Assembly: GCA_021732175.1 (NCBI GenBank)
Contig: JAKFVP010000367.1
Coordinates: 11,512 to 44,006 of the forward strand
Source: Bradyrhizobium sp.
Lineage (GTDB): Bacteria; Pseudomonadota; Alphaproteobacteria; Rhizobiales; Xanthobacteraceae
Length of the DNA: 32,495 nucleotides
Direction of reading: 5' to 3'
Part shown: positions 1 through 7,587 of the stretch, in pieces
Position numbering within the stretch: the stretch's first letter is position 1
Layout: the number at the start of each line of letters is the position of its first letter
Translations under genes and position numbers: made by a program
The notes under the pieces: generated by a model
Databases searched by the model: none
The model's input: only the letters and a program-made list of their open reading frames with translations
Told to the model about the DNA's origin: nothing

Positions 1-2
1 CG

Positions 3-494
3 CCTATCCATGATCGGCTGTCTCTCGCCGGCGTGCACAATTGCGAGGTGCGCTCGCCGAAGGGCGATGCCGACCCGCTCGCCGACATCAAGGCTTCGGC
101 CGATCTCGTGCTGATCGATGCGCCCTGCAGCGGCACCGGCACCTGGCGGCGCAATCCCGACGCCAAATGGCGGATGCGCCCGGGCGCGCTGGAAGTGCGG
201 CTGAAAGACCAGGCCGAAGTGCTCGATCGCGCCGCCGCGATGGTGAAGGGCGGCGGGCGGATCGCCTACATCACGTGTTCAGTGCTGCCCGCGGAGAATG
301 GCGAACAGGTGCGCGCGTTCCTCGCGCGCCATTCGGAATTCTCCATCGTGCCGCCGGAGGAAACCGCCAGCGTGCTCTGGGACAAGGCCGAGGATTTCGC
401 AGCTGCCGCGCTGCGCTCCGACGAAGGCTGGCTGATGACCCCGCGGCGCACCGGGACGGACGGGTTTTTTGTGTCGGTGTTGCGGAAAGGCTGA
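3..494 (+). CDS. RsmB-family rRNA cytosine-C5 methyltransferase, C-terminal part
   Basis: This is the 3' end of a gene that begins before the window; the open frame runs from the first bases to TGA at 492-494. It encodes a SAM-dependent 5-methylcytosine RNA methyltransferase of the RsmB/NOL1/NOP2 (Sun) family, which methylates a cytosine in rRNA. Two hallmark motifs are visible: DAPCSGTG (motif IV, with its conserved Cys) and YITCSVLPAENGEQV (motif VI, with the catalytic Cys in TCS). These are followed by the family's usual C-terminal strand ending in DGFFVSVLRKG. The N-terminal NusB-like or substrate-binding part lies outside the window, so which rRNA position is modified cannot be told. It lies upstream of guaA on the same strand but is separated from it by repeats and a gene on the other strand. 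Confidence 0.93.
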   Translation, partial: PIHDRLSLAGVHNCEVRSPKGDADPLADIKASADLVLIDAPCSGTGTWRRNPDAKWRMRPGALEVRLKDQAEVLDRAAAMVKGGGRIAYITCSVLPAENGEQVRAFLARHSEFSIVPPEETASVLWDKAEDFAAAALRSDEGWLMTPRRTGTDGFFVSVLRKG

Positions 495-510
495 CGCTCT
501 AACCACGCGC

Positions 511-632
511 GTCGCCCCGGCGAAGGCCGGGGCCCATAACCACGAATGTGCGTTGTTTTGACGAAGCTGGAGCCCCAGCACGTTCCACAAATAATGACGG
601 TGATTATGGGTCCCGGCCTGCGCCGGGACGAC
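511..632. repeat. Intergenic inverted repeat, 28-bp arms
   Basis: The arms at 511-538 and 605-632 are inverted copies of each other with three mismatches in 28 positions. They contain the core CCCCGGCGAAGGCCGGGG and a flanking CCATA/TATGG. Each arm also folds on itself through the CCGG-rich core. The layout matches the short palindromic repeats common between genes in Bradyrhizobium. It lies just after the methyltransferase stop codon, so the RNA hairpin may help end or protect that transcript, although no T-run follows. No coding function is seen. Confidence 0.7.
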
Positions 633-664
633 ACCGAATTTGCGGATGCGGGCGGTGTTTCCAC

Positions 665-792
665 CCGTCATTGCGAGGAGCGAAGCGGACGAAGCAATCC
701 AGCTTTCTTGTTGCTGCAAAGGAAGCTGGATTGCTTCAGTGGAGTTTATCATCGGGCGCGCATTCGCGCGACCCGGTGGCTCGCAATGACGG
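665..792. repeat. Nested inverted-repeat element with CATTGCGAG ends
   Basis: Outer arms CCGTCATTGCGAG (665-677) and CTCGCAATGACGG (780-792) are perfect inverted copies. An inner pair, GAAGCAATCCAGCTT (691-705) and AAGCTGGATTGCTTC (723-737), is also perfect with a 17-bp loop. The whole 128-bp unit can form a long cruciform or RNA stem and resembles a dispersed non-autonomous repeat family recalled from Bradyrhizobium genomes. The neighbouring minus-strand NTF2-like gene runs into it and uses a stop codon inside it. Confidence 0.75.
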
Positions 793-1173
793 TTGGGGCT
801 CAGGCACCAGATGGTTCGCCGAGCCCTGCCGGATCTTCCCATCCGCGTTCAGCCGCAGATACTCGCAGATCTTCGCGCCGCGCTCGTTCGAATAAAACAC
901 CACGAGGCTGTCCGGGCTGACATAGACGTCGATCAGCGTGAAATGCAGGTTGGGCAGCATGTCGAGCCCCTTGCGCCAGTACGCGCGCAGCGCGTTCTTG
1001 CCGCGCACCGTGCCCGACGCATCGAAGCCGAGCAGCGGAATCTTGTCCGAGGTCATCTCGGCCTCGTCGGCATAGAGCGCCAGGATGCGCTCGAGATCGT
1101 GCGAGTTCCAGGCGTCGATCCATTGCCGGCCGAGGGCCGTGCAGAAGGCGGGGTCGTGATGCGCTTGGGCCAT
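736..1173 (-). CDS. NTF2-like / SnoaL-type small protein
   Basis: A 145-residue protein of the NTF2-like superfamily, a cone-shaped alpha+beta fold used by ketosteroid isomerases, SnoaL cyclases and many small binding proteins. The segment [23 protein letters not shown] is the typical first helix pair and strand, followed by [22 protein letters not shown] and strands such as [19 protein letters not shown]. The substrate is unknown. The ATG at 1173 has a strong ribosome site (GGAGGA) six bases upstream. The last 19 or so residues are encoded by the nested repeat at 665-792, so the original C-terminus was probably replaced. A promoter with a palindrome over its -10 region lies just upstream, suggesting control by a dimeric repressor. 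No regulator gene is adjacent. Confidence 0.82.
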   Translation of the reverse strand: MAQAHHDPAFCTALGRQWIDAWNSHDLERILALYADEAEMTSDKIPLLGFDASGTVRGKNALRAYWRKGLDMLPNLHFTLIDVYVSPDSLVVFYSNERGAKICEYLRLNADGKIRQGSANHLVPEPQPSLRATGSRECAPDDKLH

Positions 1174-1190
1174 GGTTTCCTCCGGTTTAT

Positions 1191-1226
1191 ATAGGTCAGT
1201 ATTACTTACCTATTAGTATCTGTCCA
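1191..1226 (-). promoter_or_regulatory. Promoter with palindromic operator for the NTF2-like gene
   Basis: On the minus strand, TGGACA (1221-1226) and AATACT (1198-1203) are separated by 17 bp and form a plausible sigma70 promoter. A 23-bp near-perfect palindrome at 1191-1213 covers the -10 and the presumed start of transcription. Its half-sites are ATAGGT and ACCTAT outside, with AGTA and TACT inside; only one pair and the centre do not match. Such a position is typical of a TetR-type or similar dimeric repressor. The regulator's identity is inference. Confidence 0.6.
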
Positions 1227-1286
1227 TCGTCGCCCCGGAAAGGCTGGCCCGCAGCGGCCGCATGCCTGCGAAAGCATGTGGGCTGC

Positions 1287-1311
1287 CCCTCTGCCGCGGT
1301 TGCGGCAGGGG
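1287..1311 (+). other. GC-rich hairpin in the guaA leader
   Basis: CTGCCGC and GCGGCAG pair around a GGTT loop, and the stem extends by C-G and T-G pairs into the flanking CCC and GGG. It ends 23 bases before the guaA ATG. There is no U-tract, so it is not a simple terminator. It could be an mRNA-stabilising or attenuating structure, or part of a degenerate repeat. A purine riboswitch fold was not recognised. Confidence 0.35.
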
Positions 1312-1334
1312 TCCGCGTCGCGTATCTGCTTGCC

Positions 1335-2930
1335 ATGACAGCAGCACAGAAAGCCCAGCAGTCGACGCCGCCAGCGGCCTCGGCGCATGAAAAGATTCTG
1401 ATTGTCGATTTCGGCAGTCAGGTGACGCAGCTGATTGCGCGCCGGGTGCGCGAAGAGGGCGTCTATTCCGAGATCGTGCCGTTCCAGAAGGCCGAAGCCG
1501 CCTTCAAGGAGATGAAGCCGAAAGCGGTGATCCTCTCCGGCGGACCGGAATCCGTGCACGAGGAAGGCTCGCCGCGCGCCCCGCAGGCGATCTTCGATTC
1601 CGGCGTTCCCGTGCTCGGCATCTGCTACGGCCAGATGACCATGGCCGCCCAGCTCGGCGGCGAGGTCGAGGGCGGGCACCACCGCGAATTCGGCCGCGCC
1701 GATGTCGAGGTGAAGGGCGCGAGCCAACTGTTCGATTCCACCTGGGACAAGGGCGGCAAGTACCAGGTCTGGATGAGCCATGGCGATCGCATTACGAAAA
1801 TGCCGCCGGGCTTTGTCGTCGCCGGCACCTCGCCGAACGCGCCGTTCGCGGTCATCCAGGACGAGAAGCGGAAATATTACGGCCTGATGTTCCACCCCGA
1901 AGTGGTGCACACGCCCGACGGCGCGAAACTGCTGCGCAATTTCGTGCGCAAGGTGGCGGGCCTGCACGGCGACTGGACCATGCGCGCCTTCCGCGAGGAA
2001 GCGATCGAGAAGATCCGGAAGCAAGTGGGCAAGGGCAGGGTGATCTGCGGCCTCTCCGGCGGCGTCGACTCTGCCGTTGCCGCCGTGCTGATCCACGAGG
2101 CCATCGGCGACCAGCTCACCTGCGTGTTCGTCGACCACGGTCTGCTCAGGCTCGATGAAGCCAAGACCGTCGTCGACCTCTTCCGCGGCCACTACAACAT
2201 CCCGCTCGTGCACGTCGACGCATCGAAACAGTTCCTCGGCGAGCTCGAAGGCGTCACCGACCCCGAAGTGAAGCGCAAGACCATCGGGCGTCTGTTCATC
2301 GACGTGTTCGACGCCGAAGCCAAGAAGATCGGCGGCGCCGAATTTTTGGCGCAGGGCACGCTCTATCCCGACGTGATCGAGAGCGTCTCCTTCACCGGCG
2401 GCCCGTCGGTGACGATCAAGTCGCACCACAATGTCGGCGGCCTTCCCGAGCGCATGAACATGAAGCTCGTCGAGCCCCTGCGCGAATTGTTCAAGGACGA
2501 GGTGCGCGTGCTCGGCCGCGAGCTCGGCCTGCCCGAGATCTTCGTCGGCCGCCATCCGTTCCCCGGCCCGGGCCTCGCCATCCGTTGCCCCGGCGACATC
2601 ACCCGCGACAAGCTCGACATCCTGCGCAAGGCCGATGCCGTCTACATCGACCAGATCAGGAAGCACGGTCTCTACGACGAGATCTGGCAGGCCTTCGCCG
2701 TGCTGCTGCCGGTGAAGACGGTGGGCGTGATGGGCGACGGCCGCACCTACGACTACGTCGTGGGCCTCCGCGCCGTCACCTCCACCGACGGCATGACCGC
2801 GGACTTCTACCAGTTCGACATGAAGTTCCTGGGCGAGACCGCGACGCGCATCATCAACGAGGTGAAGGGCGTGAATCGCGTGGTGTACGACGTGACCAGC
2901 AAGCCGCCGGGGACGATTGAGTGGGAGTAG
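1335..2930 (+). CDS. guaA: GMP synthase (glutamine-hydrolysing)
   Basis: GuaA makes GMP from XMP, ATP and glutamine in the last step of guanine nucleotide synthesis. At 531 residues it has full family length. The N-terminal class I glutamine amidotransferase shows the nucleophile in [11 protein letters not shown] and the His-Glu pair in [10 protein letters not shown]. The central ATP-pyrophosphatase domain carries the P-loop [10 protein letters not shown]. The C-terminal dimerisation domain ends in the conserved [11 protein letters not shown]. The open frame extends 19 codons upstream, but the ATG at 1335 gives the normal short lead before [18 protein letters not shown]. The stop lies 10 bases from the convergent nuclease gene. 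Nothing about it is odd. Confidence 0.97.
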   Translation: MTAAQKAQQSTPPAASAHEKILIVDFGSQVTQLIARRVREEGVYSEIVPFQKAEAAFKEMKPKAVILSGGPESVHEEGSPRAPQAIFDSGVPVLGICYGQMTMAAQLGGEVEGGHHREFGRADVEVKGASQLFDSTWDKGGKYQVWMSHGDRITKMPPGFVVAGTSPNAPFAVIQDEKRKYYGLMFHPEVVHTPDGAKLLRNFVRKVAGLHGDWTMRAFREEAIEKIRKQVGKGRVICGLSGGVDSAVAAVLIHEAIGDQLTCVFVDHGLLRLDEAKTVVDLFRGHYNIPLVHVDASKQFLGELEGVTDPEVKRKTIGRLFIDVFDAEAKKIGGAEFLAQGTLYPDVIESVSFTGGPSVTIKSHHNVGGLPERMNMKLVEPLRELFKDEVRVLGRELGLPEIFVGRHPFPGPGLAIRCPGDITRDKLDILRKADAVYIDQIRKHGLYDEIWQAFAVLLPVKTVGVMGDGRTYDYVVGLRAVTSTDGMTADFYQFDMKFLGETATRIINEVKGVNRVVYDVTSKPPGTIEWE

Positions 2931-2940
2931 GGGACGCTGC

Positions 2941-3840
2941 TCACACCTTGAAGCAGTTTTCGCGATGCCACCGCAGGAAGTGTGGGTGAGGGTGATCGGC
3001 TGGACGGACAGGCATGAGAATTCGTCCTGTTTTATTGATTAGGGCACGGGCGCCGGCTTCATCGTTCACGTGACGCGAGATCAGTATCTCGTATTCGTCC
3101 GTGATGCTGATCAAGCCGCGGTCAAACATCCAGTGCGCGGTTCCAGAAAGTGCCAGTCCATTACTGACGATATCTGGTCCATCTTTTTCGACTGGCCGGA
3201 TGTGTGCGGCTTCAACCTCGGCCCGCCCGTGGCCATTGATCAACTTCAATGAAGTAACTGCACAGCGGGCATCGTAGGCGCGCAAGACAACGCGGCGAAA
3301 GACGCGATCCCTGACGATGCGCGAAGTCAAATAAGCGACACGGCTCCGTTCTTGCTCGTGCTGGAAAGCAGACTGCGTCTCCTGCATGCCGGGGAACGTG
3401 GAGGGCGCATCGATACGCGGCAGCAAGGCAGTCTCCTCGGCGAGCCCAAGTTCGGTATTCCGGTTGAAGTCAGCGGCAGAAATCGATCGTACGGCCGACT
3501 GAGCGCGCCCGGAGATTTTTCCCTGATCGTTCAGTAGTCCCCGTTCAAGAAGTCCGTCGGCGTCGCGAAACGGAACCGGATTGGCGAAATCCAGATAGCT
3601 GTTCGGTTCAATGACAGCGATATACATGCCCAATGTGCTTGGATCGGGAATGACTTGCTGGACTCTCGCGATAGCAAAGTAGCCGCGTGATTCTTCTGCT
3701 TTGGTTGGTTCGTAGTAGATAATCCAGTCGCCGATGCATGACTGTACGCGAGCAAGATATTGACTGGGAAATTGGTATTGCTCAGCGGGAGTGTCCTTGT
3801 AGATAGAATCTGGCCGATGAATAAAGACACCGAATGCCAC
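2941..3840 (-). CDS. EVE-like/HNH predicted modification-dependent restriction endonuclease
   Basis: The 299-residue protein has two parts. Residues 1-90 (MAFGVFIHR, then GDWIIYYEPTK, GYFAIARVQQV and YLDFANPVPF) look like an EVE/PUA-type module, which in related proteins binds modified bases. The C-terminal part (about 180-295) is an HNH_2 nuclease of the COG3440 type: CAVTSLKLINGHGRAEVEAAHIRPV, then NGLALSGTAHWMFDRGLISI, with H213, N227 and H236 as likely metal or catalytic residues. EVE-HNH proteins include enzymes that cut DNA carrying modified cytosine, so a solitary anti-phage role is plausible. The frame opens earlier at a TTG (3882), but the GTG at 3840 has AGAGGGG six bases upstream and is preferred. 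Base composition is more AT-rich than the flanks, suggesting acquisition. No methyltransferase lies nearby. Confidence 0.82.
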   Translation of the reverse strand: MAFGVFIHRPDSIYKDTPAEQYQFPSQYLARVQSCIGDWIIYYEPTKAEESRGYFAIARVQQVIPDPSTLGMYIAVIEPNSYLDFANPVPFRDADGLLERGLLNDQGKISGRAQSAVRSISAADFNRNTELGLAEETALLPRIDAPSTFPGMQETQSAFQHEQERSRVAYLTSRIVRDRVFRRVVLRAYDARCAVTSLKLINGHGRAEVEAAHIRPVEKDGPDIVSNGLALSGTAHWMFDRGLISITDEYEILISRHVNDEAGARALINKTGRILMPVRPADHPHPHFLRWHRENCFKV

Positions 3841-3959
3841 AGATTGCCCCTCTGAAGTCAACGCTGCCGCCGGCGTCGACAAGCGGGATATCCTACGCGT
3901 CGCGGCCGTTGAGTAAAGCGCCGTTCCGCGGATTTCTAATCTGAAGCAGCAACCCGTAC

Positions 3960-3985
3960 GGCGGATTAGCCAAGCGTAATCCGCC
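3960..3985. repeat. Short palindromic repeat (GGCGGATTA / TAATCCGCC)
   Basis: Perfect 9-bp arms at 3960-3968 and 3977-3985 surround an 8-bp loop. The sequence matches a dispersed palindrome type recalled from Bradyrhizobium intergenic regions. It sits in the 205-bp gap between the nuclease and the toxin gene. Confidence 0.6.
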
Positions 3986-4014
3986 GCTTCGATGATTGGC
4001 GCGTGTGGAAGGAT

Positions 4015-4041
4015 GGCGGGTTACGCTATCGCTATCCCGCC
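4015..4041. repeat. Short palindromic repeat (GGCGGG / CCCGCC)
   Basis: The 6-bp arms at 4015-4020 and 4036-4041 flank a TTACGC...GCTAT interior. It resembles a partly degenerate member of a second intergenic palindrome family. It directly follows the stop side of the minus-strand toxin gene and may act as its 3' hairpin; no T-run is present. Confidence 0.5.
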
Positions 4042-4045
4042 ACCA

Positions 4046-4573
4046 CTACAAACTGCCAAACGCCGCGACCACCGTCTCGATCGGAAGAAACAACGTGCGG
4101 CTATCGGCGGGATATTCTAGGAACTCGGCGCACGCCAGGTAGAAGCGTTTTGCCTTCTCGTCCTTTGCTTGAACGAGCACCGCGCCGATGCCAATGCTTT
4201 GAGACGCCACGGCAATGCGCTTCAACGCATCGGCGAGGATATCTGCACCCAAGCCACGGCCGGCATGGCTGCTGCTGACGGCCAGCCGTCCGATCACCGA
4301 GATCGGAATCGTGTCCGGGGCGTTGCGCCTGACCTTGCCGGGCGCCGCCGCGCGCTCGACCGCGCCCGCTGAGATGCAGAAATAGGCGACGACCTTCTTG
4401 CCCTCGCAAACGACATAGGTGCGCGAGAACCGGCTTTCATTCTTGAGGGCGCGATGCTTGAGCCAATCGTTCAGTGCCGGCTCGCCACAATCGAACTCGG
4501 TAAGATCGTGTTCCGCGCTAAGGGGGGCGGGGGCCGATAGCTTGCGCTCGCCGCGCGGCGTTACTTCCGCCAT
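4046..4573 (-). CDS. TacT-like GNAT acetyltransferase toxin
   Basis: A 175-residue GNAT-fold protein matching the TacT/AtaT/ItaT toxin group, which acetylates the amino group of aminoacyl-tRNAs and halts translation. The diagnostic pattern is present: FDCGEPALNDWLKHRALKN near the N-terminus, RTYVVCEGKKVVAYFCIS, GRLAVSSSHAGRGLGADIL (acetyl-CoA loop, RGLG) and AKRFYLACAEFLEYP with the conserved Tyr. The start codon lies inside the last codons of the preceding antitoxin gene, a 13-bp overlap (4561-4573), so translation is probably coupled. Family and pairing are clear; the tRNA target cannot be read from sequence. Confidence 0.9.
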   Translation of the reverse strand: MAEVTPRGERKLSAPAPLSAEHDLTEFDCGEPALNDWLKHRALKNESRFSRTYVVCEGKKVVAYFCISAGAVERAAAPGKVRRNAPDTIPISVIGRLAVSSSHAGRGLGADILADALKRIAVASQSIGIGAVLVQAKDEKAKRFYLACAEFLEYPADSRTLFLPIETVVAAFGSL

Positions 4574-4893
4574 GCCGGGACCCGGCGCAGCAGCGATTTC
4601 AGCTTCGGGCCTGGCGCGGGCGGGTGATCGAGCGCGCGCATGAAGGCCGCATGTCGATCAGGTTGCAGCACGAACAGCCTCTGATCCAGCAGCACGTCGA
4701 TCGCCTGCTGCCGAGCGCTCTCGACCATGAACTCGGTGCGCGTCTTGCCGAGGATGGCGGCCGCGTCATCGATGAGCTGGCGGGTGCCCGCTTCGATGCG
4801 CAGGTTGATGCTGCCTTTGGGATCGGTGGGATTGTCGCGCTCCGCGACCGCGAGACCCGACCCCTTCGGCGATGATCGGCGACTTTTCGACAT
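4561..4893 (-). CDS. TacA-like DUF1778 ribbon-helix-helix antitoxin
   Basis: A 110-residue antitoxin for the adjacent GNAT toxin. The N-terminal ribbon-helix-helix DNA-binding region is KGSINLRIEAGTRQLIDDAAAILGKTRTEFMVESA, typical of DUF1778. The C-terminal stretch (VLLDQRLFVLQPDRHAAFMRALDHPP) is the part that wraps and blocks the toxin in known pairs. The ATG at 4893 has no ribosome site at normal distance, and a good promoter would start transcription at about this base, so the message may be leaderless. The first 25 residues are rich in Ser, Lys and Arg and look disordered. It is likely self-repressed with the toxin as co-repressor. Confidence 0.9.
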   Translation of the reverse strand: MSKSRRSSPKGSGLAVAERDNPTDPKGSINLRIEAGTRQLIDDAAAILGKTRTEFMVESARQQAIDVLLDQRLFVLQPDRHAAFMRALDHPPAPGPKLKSLLRRVPAWRK

Positions 4894-4899
4894 GCGGGT

Positions 4900-4928
4900 A
4901 ATATGGCCTTCTGTATATACATTGTCAA
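4900..4928 (-). promoter_or_regulatory. tacAT promoter and palindromic operator
   Basis: On the minus strand, TTGACA (4923-4928) and CATATT (4900-4905) are 17 bp apart. A perfect 10-bp palindrome, TGTATATACA (4912-4921), lies in the spacer, where a ribbon-helix-helix repressor such as TacA would block RNA polymerase. The predicted transcription start falls at or next to the antitoxin ATG at 4893. Confidence 0.6.
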
Positions 4929-4932
4929 TACG

Positions 4933-4967
4933 GGCAGGTACGCGCCGGAGTGTCTCCGTCACCTGCC
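4933..4967. terminator. Nested hairpin at the end of the AraC-type gene
   Basis: Outer arms GGCAGGT (4933-4939) and ACCTGCC (4961-4967) enclose inner arms CGGAG (4946-4950) and CTCCG (4954-4958). The structure overlaps the stop codon of the minus-strand regulator and lies just before the tacAT promoter. It could insulate the two units. It lacks a T-run in either direction, so a terminator role is tentative. Confidence 0.35.
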
Positions 4968-5651
4968 AATCGTCGGCAAGCCCGCAATGGCCTGCGACGG
5001 CGTCAGCCCAAAACACTGCTTGAACGTTCGCGTCAGGTGCGCCGTGTCGGCAAAACCTGCGTCCATGGCGGCCGTTCGCACCAGCGTACCGGCCACGATC
5101 AGGCGCGCGGCATGCTGCAGTCCGCTCCAGCGCTTGAACTGGCGGAAGGTCGTTCCCGTCGATTCCTTGAACAGGCGGAGCGCCTTTGTGCGCTCCAGTC
5201 TCAGCCGTTTCGCCAACTCTTCCTGACTCATCCTCGCCATCGGCTCTGCCGTCAGGTCCGCCAGCACGGCGCTCATCCTTCGCGGAAGACGGTCCTGACC
5301 GTGGTCGAGCCGGTCGCGCAGCTCTCGCTGCGCATCGGAGTTGAGACTCATGCCGGCGAGAACGAGTTCGCCGAGGCGGTCCTCGAACCGTTCCGCCAAC
5401 GTGCCGGAACCTGGGCAACGCGCGCCGTCGAGATACATGACGGTGAAACCGCCTTCACCGCAGTCGATGTGGTGTTCGATCGCCGGCCGGATGATCACGA
5501 TATCCCCGGTGACCGATTGTCCTTGGCCGGCGACCGTGAGCGGCCCGCGCCGTCCCCTGACCACACAGGTGACGGGGTTCGGGTGACGCCCGACGCCTGC
5601 GACATCGACCGAGAATACCGAGGTCGAAAAGGCGGTACTGCCTGAAGGCAA
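4959..5651 (-). CDS. AraC-family transcriptional regulator
   Basis: A 230-residue regulator. The N-terminal half (about 1-110) is a cupin-like sensing domain with strands such as GDIVIIRPAIEHHIDCGEGGFTVMYLDGARC. The C-terminal part is the double helix-turn-helix of AraC/XylS proteins: MSQEELAKRLRLERTKALRLFKESTGTTFRQFKRW, then IVAGTLVRTAAMDAGFADTAHLTRTFKQCFGLTPSQ. The start is TTG at 5651, supported by GGGAGGA about six bases upstream; no ATG fits better. It is divergent from the SnoaL-like gene at 5734 with an 82-bp gap, so it may control that gene and itself. The ligand is unknown. Confidence 0.87.
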   Translation of the reverse strand: MPSGSTAFSTSVFSVDVAGVGRHPNPVTCVVRGRRGPLTVAGQGQSVTGDIVIIRPAIEHHIDCGEGGFTVMYLDGARCPGSGTLAERFEDRLGELVLAGMSLNSDAQRELRDRLDHGQDRLPRRMSAVLADLTAEPMARMSQEELAKRLRLERTKALRLFKESTGTTFRQFKRWSGLQHAARLIVAGTLVRTAAMDAGFADTAHLTRTFKQCFGLTPSQAIAGLPTIGR

Positions 5652-5733
5652 CGGTTCCTCCCGTCATCGCACGTTTATTCTACGCCGGTGGGCGGTCGGC
5701 GGATAGGGTGACGGAGGCGGTGAGCCGGGAGCG

Positions 5734-6177
5734 ATGATCCCCATGTCGGCACTTGAAGCGGCGGCGCGCAACAAAAGGAATTATCTCGAGGCCAAGAGCG
5801 CCTTCAACCGCAGGGATCTCGACGCGTGCATGGCGTATTACTCCCCTGACCATCAGATGCGGTCGCGGGACGTGGGTCCCGGCCGCGAACATATCAGGGC
5901 ATTTCTCGCCTCGATGCATGCGACGTGGGGCAATCTGGAGATCGTCGCCGAACATGTCGTCGCCGAAGGCGAGTGGGTGATGGGACGCTGCACATCGAGC
6001 GCGATCCACTCGACCCCGGTCATGGGCGTTGCGCCGACCCACCGCCGCATCGTCACGACATCCTGGGACCTGCATCGCTTCAATCAGGACGGGCTGATCG
6101 TCGAAACCTGGAACGTCGTCGACGGGCTTGCAATCATGCAGCAGCTCAAGGCGCCGACCTCCGCGACCGAGGGCTAG
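5734..6177 (+). CDS. SnoaL-like ester cyclase-family protein
   Basis: A 147-residue NTF2-like protein of the SnoaL/ester cyclase type. Typical stretches are KSAFNRRDLDACMAYYSPDHQM, GREHIRAFLASMHATWGNLEIVAEHVVAEGEWVMGRC and the final strand pair DLHRFNQDGLIVETWNVVDGLAIMQQL. Proteins of this type bind small hydrophobic ligands or catalyse aldol-type cyclisation; many have no known reaction. GGGAG precedes the ATG at 5734; a second ATG three codons on is an alternative. It is divergent from the AraC-type regulator, its likely controller, and convergent with the DyP peroxidase gene 14 bases away. Confidence 0.83.
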   Translation: MIPMSALEAAARNKRNYLEAKSAFNRRDLDACMAYYSPDHQMRSRDVGPGREHIRAFLASMHATWGNLEIVAEHVVAEGEWVMGRCTSSAIHSTPVMGVAPTHRRIVTTSWDLHRFNQDGLIVETWNVVDGLAIMQQLKAPTSATEG

Positions 6178-6191
6178 CGGGCAGGGTAGCT

Positions 6192-7583
6192 TCAGCGAAG
6201 GCCGAACGCGCTCATGGTCAGACTTGAAGCCCTGGCGATGAACTTGTTGACGCGCCATCCGACCCCGGACGCCGTCGGCTCGGTCAGTCTGCCGAGCATC
6301 GTCTTGCTGGGCGCGAACAAATAGCCACCGCCCGTCGGCGTGATCCATTGTTGTCCGTCATCCGACAAGGTCACCGTGCCCGTCGGGAATGAAATCGGAA
6401 TGGTCCTCGGATGCGAGCTGCGGCCGACCAACAGATCGTGGCCGGCATTGGGGGCCGGGACCGATGGGCTGTTCATCCATGTCGAGGTCAGAAACTCCAG
6501 CTGCTCGCGGATGGATGTCTGATACGACATGAATGCCAGGCCGCGCTTCTCGGCCGGAGCGCTCTCGTAGAGCGGCCCGAACGGGATTCCCCTGCGGAGA
6601 ATGCGCGGGACCTCGACGACATCCTTGGGACCGGACCTCGGATTCACTTTGCGGATATGAGCTCCGAATGGACAGTCCGACCAGAGCGGGTTGGCTGAAA
6701 AGTCAAAATCATTGTCGTTCGGCTTCTGGCCGGGATCGCTGGTGACGGTCATCGACGCCAGGGCGCCTTTCGGCCAGCGCCCGACGAGCAGGGCCTGGAG
6801 ATGGGAGCCGCTCAAACCGGGAAGATGTTGCGCGAGGACCGCGGCCTTTCGTTCGCAGAACTCGCGAAAGGCCTTTACGTCCTGTTCGAGCCGGCGAAAG
6901 ACCAGAAACGAGCCATTGGGCAAGAATCCGTTTGGATCGATGCCGGGCAGATAGGGGGCCGTGCCGGCGATGCGTTCGTAACCGAACACAAAGTGGCCTG
7001 GAGGCATGCCGGTGGCATCGATGCCCTGTACCTGGGGTTGCGACACACCATCCCGAAACCCGAAATGCTCGAGGTCCCCGATCTTTCTCGCCGTTTCCCG
7101 GTACGACTTGCGAAGCCCTGCGGCGGCCGCCTGGGCGATGAGTTGATCTGCCCGCGCGTCGGCCGCGCTCTCGTCATTTGACGCGAGGATGAGAAGCACG
7201 TCGAGCGGCTTGGCCGGGCCGCCGATCTCCCATCCTGCCGGATCCGTGCGGTCACCGAGAACCGGGCTGGCTCGCTTGCGAAATCCGGCGGTGAACCCCT
7301 CATCGTAAAGGAACAGATCCTGTCGGCTTTGCGCCAGAAACTCGGAGCCTATCCCGACCGCGAGCCAAACCTGCCCGTTGTTTGCGCCGTCGAGCTGGGC
7401 CTTCAGGATCCCGCGCTGTTCGCGCATGTCAGCCATGGTCGTCAGCGACGGCGCAAGGCTGCTCAACCAGGTGGCTGCATCGCCCGTGCGGTCGGGCTCG
7501 CTCGAAAGCCCGATCAAGACCTCAATGTTCGTATTGAAACCCGCGAGAATTTTGCCCTGGATTTCACTGAGATCGAGCGCCAT
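6192..7583 (-). CDS. DyP-type heme peroxidase
   Basis: A 463-residue dye-decolourising peroxidase (COG2837), a heme enzyme that uses hydrogen peroxide to oxidise dyes, phenols or other bulky donors. The GXXDG motif is GFRDG at residues 175-179, with the distal catalytic Asp. The proximal heme ligand is H309 in CPFGAHIRKVNPR, with the conserved Arg residues just after it. The length fits the longer DyP classes (C/D type). No Tat or Sec signal is visible, so it is probably cytoplasmic unless carried by a partner. The start MALDLSEIQGKIL at 7583 follows the stop of the upstream unknown gene by four bases, so the two are co-transcribed. The substrate is not evident. Confidence 0.92.
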   Translation of the reverse strand: MALDLSEIQGKILAGFNTNIEVLIGLSSEPDRTGDAATWLSSLAPSLTTMADMREQRGILKAQLDGANNGQVWLAVGIGSEFLAQSRQDLFLYDEGFTAGFRKRASPVLGDRTDPAGWEIGGPAKPLDVLLILASNDESAADARADQLIAQAAAAGLRKSYRETARKIGDLEHFGFRDGVSQPQVQGIDATGMPPGHFVFGYERIAGTAPYLPGIDPNGFLPNGSFLVFRRLEQDVKAFREFCERKAAVLAQHLPGLSGSHLQALLVGRWPKGALASMTVTSDPGQKPNDNDFDFSANPLWSDCPFGAHIRKVNPRSGPKDVVEVPRILRRGIPFGPLYESAPAEKRGLAFMSYQTSIREQLEFLTSTWMNSPSVPAPNAGHDLLVGRSSHPRTIPISFPTGTVTLSDDGQQWITPTGGGYLFAPSKTMLGRLTEPTASGVGWRVNKFIARASSLTMSAFGLR

Positions 7584-7587
7584 GCAT

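Noticed and set aside
1206..2666. 486-codon open frame on the minus strand over guaA
   Set aside because: It is antisense to an unmistakable GMP synthase, has shadow-type composition rich in Asp, His, Arg and Gly, and has no family motifs.
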